Under the pieces are notes generated by a model. The model searched no databases and was not told the origin of the DNA. It saw only the letters and a list, made by a program, of their open reading frames with translations. A DNA stretch of 64,000 bases from contig NC_081824.1 in NCBI RefSeq assembly GCF_030867095.1, positions 124,070,162 through 124,134,161 of the forward strand, read 5' to 3'. Positions 1 to 12,600 of the stretch are shown piece by piece; the first letter of the stretch is position 1; each line of letters begins with the position of its first letter. The translations under genes were made by a program, and so were the position numbers. Source of the DNA: Alligator mississippiensis (taxonomy: Eukaryota > Chordata > Crocodylia > Alligatoridae).

Positions 1-486
1 CTCTTTGATTTTAATTACAGATGAGTTAATGTTTTCAAAGTGCTATGAAAATGAAAAGCCAAGTGCTAGGTAGCATTAAGTTTAAAAAATGAGAAGGGGG
101 AGTGAGGGAAAAGGTGAGAATCAAACTGAAGGGTCTGAGGCTAAAGGAGAAGCATTTGCTAAGCATGGAGTTTGAAAGCAAATAAAACAACCTGTAATAT
201 ATCAGATTTCAGATTTTTATCAAATCGCTTCACAGATGACAGGCAATGCTTGTATTTTCGCTCACTGCCTTCTAACATCTTGGCTGTTAGTTTATTCTTT
301 TGTACTTCGGCCTTCAATCATCATGAGCTGTGCTGAAACTATTTTTCTTCTGATGTTAATTAAAATTCCTCTCCTGCATGTGGGGAAAGAGGCTGCTATG
401 GGGATGTATAAAAGTCCTTGCTGAGAGTTTGCATCTGTAACCTGAGCATGAATGAACTAAGCCTGCCCTCCTCCTTTTTCCCTCAG
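1..486 (+). other. PHACTR2 intron, 3' end
   Basis: AT-rich intron sequence leading to a good pyrimidine tract and acceptor at 486. I see no gene or clear repeat. Confidence 0.6.
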
Positions 487-643
487 GCTCTTTGGCAAGT
501 AAAATCCGTCGGAGGGATACTCTTGCTATCAAACTTGGCAACAGACCATCTAAGAAAGAATTGGAAGACAAAAACATCTTGCAACGTACATCTGAAGAGG
601 AGAGGCAGGAAATCAGACATCAGATTGGAACGAAGCTAGTAAG
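487..643 (+). CDS. PHACTR2: PHACTR2 exon a: first of the C-terminal RPEL motifs
   Basis: The acceptor is the AG at 485-486 after a pyrimidine tract, and the donor is gtatca at 644. Two leading bases finish an upstream codon, then the frame reads [20 protein letters not shown] onward to IGTKLVR. The RPEL core is RPSKKEL, and the basic KIRRRD stretch before it is typical of the family. An earlier GT at 639 (gtaagg) is a tempting donor but would lose VR and break the frame into the next exon. The last two bases (AG) join the first base of the next exon to give Arg. Confidence 0.93.
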
Positions 644-3600
644 GTATCAGTTGCAATTTGAATGTGGGTTTGCAAGGTGGGGAGAGAATCGAGAACATTG
701 TCGTACAACCTAAAGAGGGCCACAATATTTGGTGCAGGTTACTTTAGGTCAAGCTGGCTGGAAAACAAGCTTTTCATTTTGCAAAAAAATTCAAGGTTTC
801 AGCATTGGATTGTTTTCGTACATGGAGCAAATGTAAACCTTTAGAAAAAGTTTCGTGAAAAAAACAGAAAGAGAGAGCCCAGAATAGCCAATAGCAAAGT
901 GGTTAAGGCACTAGGTTCTAGTCCCTGCCCCAGATCAGCGTTAGGGTGGACGCATGGGTAGTGGGTCAAGCAGACATGCTAGAGTAAGGGCCACTGAGAT
1001 CAAGCGGAATATCAGTCTGAGTCCAAAGTAAGAAGCCAGAGGTCATGATGAAATCAGAGTCAAGACAAACTCTTGGTCATACCACAAAGTCAAAGCCAGA
1101 GGAGGGAGCACTCAGAGACAAGCAAGACAGGAACACAACAATCAAGAAAGGGACCTAGCAGCACAATAGCAGGAGCAGTGACAGACAGATACTGGCAAGG
1201 ATCCAAGCAGGAGGGAGGTACAAGTTTAGGCTGGAACTTAGGTCAGAGTCAAGGCTAGGCAGGGTTCAAGTGGGATCTCTAGGTAGGAACAAGACAGGTC
1301 AGGAGATGCAGCCAGGCAGTCTGTTTGTTCAGACAACTCTCCGCTGGCTGGTCTGAGTTTATATAGGGCAGTGTGGATGGGGCCTCCTCCTGAGGACTCT
1401 GGGGATGACTCAGCCAGGGCCCTGATCAGCTCCAGCTAGGCCTGGATTCATTACAATCAGGCATTTGAACCAGGCTTCCTAGCCACTGAGTTATGAAGTC
1501 ACTCTCTCTTTGCCCCAGTGCATATTAAATTATTTATACTAACTAAAAGAGACTGACTTTTTAGCACTGAGATAGCAGCCTGCTCCAAATCTGAGTTTCC
1601 AGCATTCTGGGTGAGTTTGCTAAGTACTGGCCATTGGGTGTTGGGGGTGGACATTTCTCTCCCTTCCTAGGCTTAAGCAGGTTTAATCAAAAACAATGCA
1701 ATTTTGCACAAAAAAAAAAAAGGTAGCAGTGTTGACAAATTGTCATTTTCCTATTACAGAACATTTTGTAAGAACAAAATAAGAGTTGGTGAGGAATTGG
1801 CTTTTCCAGCTCTGTGAACACTTTGCGTGTGTACTCAAGAGCCAGTGAAATAATTTGATTTAAGTAATTAAGTGAAAATGTGGAATTCAAGGGTCTCTTT
1901 TCTTAACAATGGAGTTATCTACATTGTCTTCATAGTTTAAACTGAGCAAGTTGTTCTTTATTCCTGTCCTACACTTCCTTCTTGTTGCTGGTACCACGTA
2001 ACAGCTGGCATGTTCTGCTCCAGAGGTGGCTGCATTTTGGGATGGGTAATGAATATCTGATTAACTCGGTGAACTGCACCACCTTACCGGATTCCTGCCC
2101 CACAGTGAAAGCCAATGGAATTCTGTGTGTTCATGGACTCCTCTGCTTCCATACCCAGAAAGTCCATCTTGCAAAGCTCAGCTCCTCGGCTTCAGCCGTC
2201 CAGCCTGCCTCACTGAATTACTCAACTAAGGTTTGCCAGTGATGAGGGGCCAGTCTGAGTTTTGTTAGACAGAGGAGATACCTCTGGGTCTGGGTCTTCT
2301 AACTTCTACAGCTACCCAAAATTAAATTCCATGTTGAAATTTCTCCTGTTGCTCTTCAGCTCAGAAGTAAATGCATTTAATAAATATAATGGCAATACCA
2401 ACCATGTTCTGCAGTGTACAAGTTTGCAAATTAAATCCTCTCTCACCATAAAAAAATGCTTAGGTACATTTTTACATATAAGTAACTAGTCTTGATTTAA
2501 ATCAGACTTTGCATATATGTAGCAGTCAGTAAGAAATGGGAAATCCTTGCATTTAAGAAAAAATAAAATGGGCAGAAGTTCTTTTAAAAATGTTTTAAAA
2601 TGTTCCTACTATCACACAGTATAATCCACAACAATATAGATGCTTTATATAAAGTCCTTTTTACGTGCTGGGCACATCTACACCTACATTAATGCACCGT
2701 AGTTAATGCGCATTAAGTTTAGTACCTATAATAACCATCACTTCTGCACACTAGTGTCAGCATCCACCTTGTCAGTGATACTAATGCTCAGTAGACTAAT
2801 TCTACTGTGCATTAGTGCATTAACACAGCTTTTGCTGTGATACACTAATGCGCAGTAGAATTAGTCTACTGAGCATTTAGCATCTTGGGTAGATGCGCCC
2901 ACTGTATCCCAAAATGGAGTCTTTAAAAGTTTGCCCACAGTTTTATGATTGAAGTCACATGCTTATTATTTACGTGGCCATGTGGCCAGTTATTCATCTT
3001 GTTAGATATGTGCCTGTTCCGTACCCATTTTTATGCATGCAGGCATGGTAATTGTGTATGCAAATAAGCTGGGCGATTGCACACCTCGTTCTCAGTGACA
3101 AAAAATAGCGTTAATGGTTCCATTTAGAAGATTGATTATAGGAGCTATGTTATAAACTTAAGTTTTTATTTTTAATGTTTGATTAATAGATTGTTGATTT
3201 CTAACTGGTCATTTAATTTGTTCTTGCAGGAGACTTAGCCAGAGGCCCACAACTGAAGAGCTAGAGCAAAGAAACATTCTAAAGCGTAAGTATTCTATGC
3301 AGATTATGGTTATTTATTCAGCACATAAGCACAACATCTGCTGGATTTATTAGGAAACCTGTCTGGAGAAAAATGATGCTGATGAAAGTATTTTGACAAC
3401 AAACTCATCAGTAAGCCTGTGATGGTCATACTGTAAACAGGCTGCATTCAGCAGGCTAAAACATGCTGTTGGTCATACCCACAGCAAGCTGCGTGAATAT
3501 GGCTGAGGGTGGAATCTACCACTAAAGTTTTTAAAATCAGTCGTGCATCTAGGTGTGGCTTAAAGGTATTTTTGAGCTATTTAATTAATCCCCGCTAACT

Positions 3601-6600
3601 TTTATGAGAAAGAAGGGAAATCTTATGGACCCTCTAAGTCAGGGCAGAAATGGGTGCATGTATTATAAAGAGTGACAGAAGGAGGAAGGATAAGGTATGC
3701 TTCAATTCTTTGAAAATGTCTGAGAAATTACAAGAAATTACTTCCTTTCTAAAGTTGCAATAATGCTTGTGGGTTCCTTTTGTAGTGAAAAGAGTAGGAA
3801 GATTTCCACATGACTAGATGCTAGGCTAGCCATGCTTACTTTTATATCTGCTTCACTCATGCATATATTTGTGCCTTTTTCCATAGTGCCTCCATCCTCA
3901 AAGCACCCTCACTAAACTGATTCATAAGGTTTCCACTACATCTTTGAAATCCTTCCTTGAGATACTTATCTTCCATTTCTGCAAGTAATTTGACCAATAA
4001 TCTTAAAAAGGTGGCGGTATAGCTGAATATTATTGATTGTTATTATTTCATTTTTAAAAATCAATTCGATTAAGTATATCAGACACATTTTGATTGCATG
4101 TTGGTCTTCCATTTTATTCTGTTGCTTGTGTACTTTGGAGCAGGAAGTGTGTTTCACTTTCTAAATGCTTGCATCCCATGTGTGCTTCCTAATACCAATA
4201 ATGAATTATGGTAATAAATATTGGAACGATAGTACTCTTGGAAACCCTATCACACTTTGCAACCAAACAAAAAATCATCTGGCAATCTTCTCACCTTCAC
4301 ATGGATGATACAGTATGTGTAGTGCTACAGTTTCAAACTCACAGTCAGCTTTTTCATGCCTTGATTTCATCTTGGCAGACAAGGTTTCTTGGGTGAATCT
4401 GACATCTTTTATTAGACCAACCCAAATAGTTGGAGAATAGTTATTAAGCAAGCTTTCTGGTTCAAAAACCCTTCGTCAGGCTAAGGAAGTTTCAGCAGTT
4501 AGTGTGTGCTCTCCCTGGGAATGAAAAGTAAAGAAGCCAGAGGCTGGGCTGGGGAGTCAGTTGTCAGGCAGATTATAATGTGTCAAAAATCCAATGTCTA
4601 TATTTAGTCCATGATTTTTAGTATTTCATCTTGGCACACTTAAATGGCACACTTAAATGCAACATGCTGATCGAAGAGAGGAAGAAAAGGAAGCATGGAT
4701 TACACGTCCAGTGAAATCTAAGTGATATTGGCAACATCAGGTGACCCAGCCAACAAACTGGAAAAAAAGTTATTGGCTTTCAGAAAAACCATTAAAGCTG
4801 ATAAAATACCACTGCTTCATCCAGCCTCTCAAAAGATAACTTAGCACCACTGTTTAAACTGTAACTTCTGGTTTTCTGCTATGTGCCATGGTACACAGGA
4901 GAGGGTTCAACAAGCTCCTGGCCAAGACATTATCTCAATAGATGTTCAGCATGCAAAATTCTGAATTTATATATTACGATGTCAAACATAATAAAGACAA
5001 ATATTAAGTGTGTATATATTTATGTGATAAGTAGTCTGCAAATGCTGAACCACATGAGAAAGATAATTCTAAAACACAGCAAGACACAAACAATACCCAC
5101 TGGCTTTGGGAATTTCAGTCGCACATCTCATCTCCAGGTAGCTCTGAACAGCTAATCTACCAACATGCAAAATTGCATAGTCAAATTAAAAACCACATGT
5201 AGCACTTTTTTTCCTTTTTTCCTGTTATTGTTGAAAATAATAGCAAAGATACAGCTGCAGTAACTATACATCCTGTTTTCCGGATAGTCCCATTTTAAAC
5301 ACCCGTCCCAGACATACATTATTTTAGGCAAATGACACTTTTGTCCCATTTTCAGGGAGACATCCAGGAACAGAAATTTATGCAGTCATCCTAAATGTAG
5401 CTAATAGAGACTAGCAAAAAGAATTCTTTTCTGTTTCAGTTGGTTTACTTTGTACCTTTGACAGCACTTTGTTATGTAGTAACTGTCACGATTTCCCCTA
5501 TGTAGCCAGTCATTTTCTCTTGGTGTCTGTATGGGTCTTTCTCAAAGCAGCAGAGGAAAAGAAAATAATGTGGAATATTCAATTATATGACTACAAATAT
5601 GTGCAGAAAAATATAATATAGTATGAGTGACATCAGGCTGATCAGTAGGCCAGATCAGGCCCACAGATTAGCCACATACACTGGAACCAATGTGTGTCCA
5701 TGCCACATGTGGCTCCCACTTTTACTAATTTTTTAAAATATAATGTATTTCAAATTGAAGGTGATCATTTAAAAAACACTTAGTGAGCATATAAATGGAC
5801 TTGGGCACCGAAGTATGATTCTGATCCACCCTGCTTGAGTCTATAAAAACAGTTGAGGCACAAGATGGATGGTGCCACCTTCTCCTTGTTGCCTTTTTTG
5901 TGATTCAGTCCTAAAGGTAAAACGACCATGTAGTACAAGTGGATGCATTAATGGACTTTCAGAATTTGAGCAGAATGGAATAGAATTGCATTTAGGGACC
6001 AAGTCCCTTTGGATGCCTAGTTGATGGAATAAAATCTGAACTAACTCATTATTAATGCAGATTTCCATGTGTTCTTTCAGTGCTTAAACCAAATGTATTG
6101 TGTAGTCCGCCCTCTTCCTGTGGACACTTCTGAAATGTTTTTTTTTTTTTCTTTTAAAGTCCTGTGTTGTTGTACACAATACTTACGAATGAGTCAGAAA
6201 TTCGTTCATAAATCTTTCTTCCTGCTGATTTTTAAATATAGTGTGGCTGGTAGGATAATGTTTTTTTCATGTAAACTAAGCAGCACTACAACTAGGAGAA
6301 TTTTTTAATTTATTTTTTGACACAAGTTTGGGATAGATGAACAGGTGAAAGGATAATTTGAAATGAACCAAATATTTGCCTCAAATTTAAATGGAACTCA
6401 AACCGTTTTGTCATCTGAAAAAAATAATTCTAAGCTAAAGTAGGAAATTCACAGGAATTCGGCTCTATGGTGATAGTTTGAAGTATAGAAACTCCTGATA
6501 TAGAGCATGGTTATGTGGGATTCAAGCCTGATTTTTAAATCAGAAAGATGTGCATGAGTTGATAAAAGCATCCAGACCTTTGTATGCTTCCACACAAGCA

Positions 6601-9600
6601 TCAAGAAAATATGACAATTTAAGCAGTGACCTGAATGAATTATTATAAGGCCAGATCTAAGCTGTTGTTTGTGCCAGATTTAAGCTGAACCAAGGCCTGG
6701 CCAGAATTTGGGTACCTAATTCACAAAAAGTGATCCACACCAAACCCACTTCAGCAGCTGTAAAATTGCTTAGTTCCTAGACTCATTAGATACCTCCATT
6801 TTTGGCCTGAAAATTCCCTAAGCACCTGGATTTTGGCTCTGAGTATGCTGAGAGGGATCCAGATAGAGTAGCTAGGTATCTAGCTCCCTAAGTGCCAGTG
6901 AAATCCAAACTGGAGCTAGAAGACACCTCTTATCCACCTCAGGCCTTGATCTATTAAGTAGCCACAGCTCCTGGGATGGTGTATGCATTTCACATTAGAC
7001 AGCCATTGATTAAAAAACAGAAATAACCCTGGCATCAGGGACCAGTATGAAGAACTCCCTCCTCTCACGGGACTGTCCTCATCACTAAGCTCTCACTTGC
7101 TACTTCTCTCTTTGGCTCCATGGTCTTACACTCATAGCTGGCTGTGGCCCAGGATGAGCAGAAAGCGTGGTAGGTGCCTCTCCATCCCGACTATTTTACA
7201 ACCTGGTCCTTAGGTCGCTCTCCCAAGAAAGGAGAGATGTGGACCTTCCTTAGACTAAAGTGGGCCTAAAACCTAGGTCTCCCACTTCTTGGGCATGTGT
7301 GATAATCTCTGAAGCATTTGGCAGAAGGTACAGCACCATTACCATTGCTCTAGCTCTTGTGCTTTGTGAATTCAGTGCTGCTCTCTGTAAGTGTTAGTTG
7401 CCTTCCCTCTGAGTTCTCTAGGTCCTGAGATGATGATGGTCCCTTAGGAGTAGCCCTGAGCCAAGCACCCAACCTCAGAGAAAAGACAGGAGATCTGACA
7501 CACCCCTGTGCCTACCTTTTCCTATTGGCTCACTCTAGGCACCTCCGTGCTCAATGTTTGGGCACTCACCCTTCAAAGGTGCCTATCTTTGTTCATTTAC
7601 TACAGGGAACCTAGTTGGATAGGTCCTGCTTAGTTGGATCATCTGCCTGAGGCAAGGCATCTAATTTTGCAGGTGTTGCTATACTTGAGTGGAAGTGCCT
7701 GTGGGTATAATTTGCATCTGGCCCCTAGATAAAGATTCATGTTTTTTAACACAAATGGGTTCCTTGTATACGGGCTTTGATCCTATGTCGATATACACCC
7801 TTCGATCAATTATAGTATTGCATTACAGCAAGAAAGCATTTTCATCTCTCCCAAGGACTCTAGTTTACAGTGATTGTGGGTTTTTTTCTGTAGCTGTAAA
7901 AAGTAGTGAGCCTTTTTGGACTGTGTACCTGTCCTCTTGCCAAGAGTGGCTTTTTAGAAACATGATGTAGCTCTTGGTGTTAGTTAAGGAATATTAATGA
8001 TTACATCTTTCTATGTAAAACCAGAAAACAGAAACTGCCTTTGCTTTCCACAGCATTCCAAACCCCTAGTGCTTTGTTTGTCTTTTCTTTTTCATTTCCC
8101 TTGCAAGTTTACAAAGTAATCTAAACATAGCTAATCCCCACAGGGACACAGTGGAAAGTTCAGTTTTACACTCCTAGATTACTTTATAGTTGAAAACAGA
8201 ACAGTTATTATGTGGAAAGATTTGTCTCTTCTTTTTCTTACTTTCTGTTATCAATTAAATGTCCTCTAACATAGGAGATGACAGGGTCTGATATGCCAAA
8301 ATGTGCAGCAGCAGTAATGCTGGTAATGTTTTCTACTTCAAGGTCACTATAAGTGATACCAGCTTAAAATTCTGGGACCAAAATCTGGCTTGGTCTCTAC
8401 ATTCATGCATGCCCCAGAAACTGCAGCTGGAAAAAGAAGGAAACCATAGGTTGTGCAATCACATTTCAGCTTCCCTTTAAACCTCAGGAGAACATTTCAC
8501 AAGGCTTCCATAGGTGGAGCTGTGGAAGGACATTTCAGGAGTTGGAGTTGGAGTTAACCTTATGTTTGTTTTATCCACCTTATACTGATGATATCTGCCC
8601 CTAGGACAGAAGAGAGCCTAATTAGGCATTCCCATTTAAGCCTCTTTTGTATTATGAGCAAGGGCAATGTTGCCTGGGCAAGAAAGCTTTTATGCTTGCA
8701 GCCAGGATTTGGCTCAATGGGTGAGTGTTTAAAAAAGGCCTAATTGAATAAGAATACCAAGTTCTTCCAGTGGGATTTATGTTTCTAAATCACTTAGGTG
8801 CTTTTGAAAAAAAATACATCCAATTAAAGAAAGAAAAAATAAAATGCATCCAATTAAAGAAAACACAGTAGCTGTTTGTTGCTTTGAATTTTTAAGGATA
8901 GTGTGTGTACAGCACTTACACATAACTAATGTTTGGTATTCTTTGTAGGTTTGAAATGGGTATCTTAGCAATAGAATAGGGGTGTCAAAGGCCATAAACC
9001 AGTGGACCAACTCAGCAGCCAATGCCCTGATAGCTGCCACAAGATTTCAGTTCCTTTTCGTCACAGCCTCAGTTTTATTCTGAAAAATAAAACAGTTCAA
9101 CACAAGTTCAATTCATAAACTTTGTCTTTTCCCCTGATCCAGGGTCTCCTGCAGTAACCATCCTATTCCTTGTTGATATAATTGCTCTGCCTGAGAATTA
9201 GTCCCTGACCCTTTTTGGTGGAGTTTTTTTTTTTTTTGACAGATCAGCTTCCAAATGTTCTAGTCCGTTTCCTCCAAGAGCTGCATTAAGCTAGCTGCCT
9301 AAGAACTAACAAGAAACTCTTGTCCCTTTATTTTCAGCCTCTTGTCTGAATGAAGGCTTCCATTTTATCCCAGCAGGCCTGGTTCTGAATCTAAGGACAT
9401 ATACAGACATTACACATAGCTGGACCTAACCAAGGTCATAGGTACAGTACACATATGTACAGTTCAGCACTTAGATCAACCCAACCCTAATTAGGTTGAT
9501 CTAAGTGCTGAATTCTACACGTGTGTTTGGGGAGTTTAGATCAGGCAAAAAATAGCCTGTCTGACCTAACTTAGTTCACCTAAGGAGGTGCACTACATAG

Positions 9601-12600
9601 ATTGGGCTAACCTGTGCCTGATAAACCAAATGTATGTACACTTTTGGAGCACAGCCCTGAGGCTGGGCCCCAGTCCTGGGGCTATACTTTTCCTACACTC
9701 CCCCCGCCCCCGCTTCCCTCCAACCTTGCCAGGCTATTTTTAGCCCTCCAACCCCCCAACCCTGAACAGACAGCCACCCCTGTAGACCCATGAGCCTCCC
9801 CCTTCTTTCCCCCCAATCCTGCCAAAAAACCGCTGGGGCCACCAACCCCCCCATGTGGACCCACTGACTCTTCTCCCTGCGCCCTGCCCACTGATCCCAC
9901 CTGTGCCTCCCGCCACCCTGACTTACTTAGATCATGTTCCTGGCATGGTTTCTTGCACCAGCGAATATGTGCACAAGCAGGGACCCAATCTATGGTCACA
10001 TGGCTTAAAAGTAATCACGTGATCATAGATCAGGTCCCACAAACATGTGCACATGTTAGCAACCTTCTGCCATGTGACCTTTATTTCTTTCATCTGCTAA
10101 GATTCAATGAACCAAAATAGCTTTAACAGGCCAACTTGAACTGTGCCAAGTACCAAGTAATTTTATTCCCCCAAACTATAATGGTCTAGTGAAACAAAAA
10201 TCAGATAGGTTGAATTATTAATAACTGTTTCTTGTAATATAATGTCAGGGATGTGATCCCATTATTTCTCATATAAAAGTTCTTACTACTCCCTTATGAG
10301 ATACAGTGATTTAGACAAGAAAGCACAAAGTTATGAATAATAGATCATTTATTCTACAAAGAAAATAACAGAAACAGGCAACAAAAAAAGTGTGTGTTCA
10401 GTCACAGTCTCTTTATTAAGTGCTTCCAACAGAGATCCCATCAGGGACAACCTCCTGTAGGCAAGCTGAGTCCAAAGTGAATGAATCCCCAAATAATTAG
10501 GTCTTGCTTCATTAAATATTATGGTTATTGATTGCAAAGAAATACTATAGGTAGGTCAGTCCCAGGTGGGATTATTACAAATACCCTAAAATGGTATTTT
10601 TTAATCGGTTACTTAAAGGAGTCATGTGAACACTACTCACTCAAAACTCAGTGTCTTTATGTACTCCGCAACTTTCTTAAAGATTAGTGAAAATTAAAAA
10701 TGTTTAGGTTTGTACTAAATTCCACAATATTTCTAGCTTTGTCTGTTCACATCTCCTCTTCAGGAGTATGTTGTCCAGGGATTTGGGCTTCAGAAGAGAG
10801 GCTATTAATAAGCATTACATTATTTTAATAATTCAAAAATAAAAATAATTTCAATATTAATCAACCCTCTATAGTGCTTTTGTGTGACTTGAGTGAACTA
10901 ACTGAAGTTGGAGGTTTGGTGCCAGAACTTTTATAAAAGCTGATTAATTCTGTTTCTGATTTTGTCCAAAGCTCTTTCTTGTGTTGTTGAATTGTTCTCT
11001 TCCCCCCATCTTCCCTTCTTTTCCCTCTACGTGTTTCTTATACATCAGCTTTTGCATCATTAAAGGACATTTACAAGTTTTTGACAGTGATCTGTCTACA
11101 GTGACTCATGTAGCTCCAAAGACAGAAGGACAGTTTTTAACAACGTTATTATGCTTAGCACTCAATCAAGTTGCAAACCCTTTTCTGACCCAACTGCATG
11201 CTAACATGCTTTGCCTGGTCCTAGTGGATGGGGACTAATCACATAAGAGTCAAGAATCAAACCCATGGATTTTTAATCTTGTTCTTACATAATTTTGTCA
11301 TGTGCATGGTAGATAAACTTAAGAACTAATGTTGTTCCTGAACCACAACTCTCAATTCAAAATTGTGACTTTGGGGAAATTAGGATCTAAAACTGAACTT
11401 TTCCATTCAGCCAGCCTCTTCTTCTAATGAGATCATTTAGCCCTAGTGAAATGTGACTTTAAACTTTCACATACAGCCCAGTGGCTTTAAACTTTCACAT
11501 AAGCAGTAAAGCTGTAGAAATAATGCAAATAAATGTCTGCAAACAATCATCAATCAAAAAAAAATGCTTCACTGTATTTGTATTGCTTTTTAGGTTTGTT
11601 TTCTACAGACATTCAGGCAATCAAGTGTGACAGGCACAAAGTTTGTGGAAAGCAAATTTCAGACAGAAGCACAAATATATTCAGAAATTATGCGTTTGCA
11701 TGTGCAGGTATTTGCCTCCTCCAAATAGGGCACAGAAAAAATACATTGCAATCCACCTGGTCAATCACAGTTAATAAAAAGAGCTTGAATACTGAAAAGC
11801 AAGTAACAACAGAGAGCAAGAAATGACCAAGCCATGGAATAAAAAAAAATTAAAATAATTCAGTGAATAATTTCCAGTAGCAACCAAATTTGAAAAATTT
11901 GAGCTCTGCTTCTGGATATATCACCCAGAAACATTCTTCCCTCATATATTTTCTGGAGCATTGTGGCTATATCACTCCAGCACTCTCTGCTTCTCATTGT
12001 TCTATAAGCAGAAAAGAGAGGCTGGGTTGCTTAGATGAATTATTCACTGCAAACTATTTTATTAGCCCTAGCAGACACAGTTATAGTCTGATTCTAGTGT
12101 AAAGTAACTGGGACCCTGGGAAAAGGCAGTAGTCTCCTGGCAGGTAAGTGAATCAGTTACGCATGTATTTTCACAGGGTGGAAATTCTCTGCTATATTGC
12201 TAGCATAAGACAGTAACTATAAAAGACTACTGAGCTGGGGAGGAGAGAGGATAGGTAGAAATAAGAGCCCAAAAATAAAATATGAATAACCATAAGCCAA
12301 TATTCTAAGCTTTAAAGCTTTCTGTCTAGAGAAATATACTGTGCACACATATATGTTAAATATTCATCCCTTTTTTCTCTCTTCCATAAACAGAGAAGAA
12401 TGAAGAAGAGGAACAGGAAGCTAGGAGGGAACTGAAGCGCAGACTCAGTAGAAAGGTGATAAAATGTTTTATGTATATTGTCCTCATTTTTATAATAAAG
12501 GATGAGAATTTTTCTTTACCCACTTCTAGTGACAAACTTCCTTGTCCCATCCCCCAGCCTCCAAAATGTGAAATCTGCTTAAGAGATAATGGACCAAATT

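Larger units (their letters stand above)
3286..12393 (+). other. PHACTR2 intron of about 9.1 kb
   Basis: No gene is seen. Recognisable pieces are a repeat fragment at 4385-4510, a hAT-like decayed piece at about 5640-5720, a SINE-like or other old repeat at about 6670-7640 and a palindromic GC-rich element at 9400-10060. The remainder is AT-rich unique intron. Confidence 0.5.

Noticed and set aside
639..644. Alternative donor gtaagg for the first PHACTR2 exon
   Set aside because: It loses conserved residues and shifts the frame into the next exon, whereas the donor at 644 preserves KLVRR.
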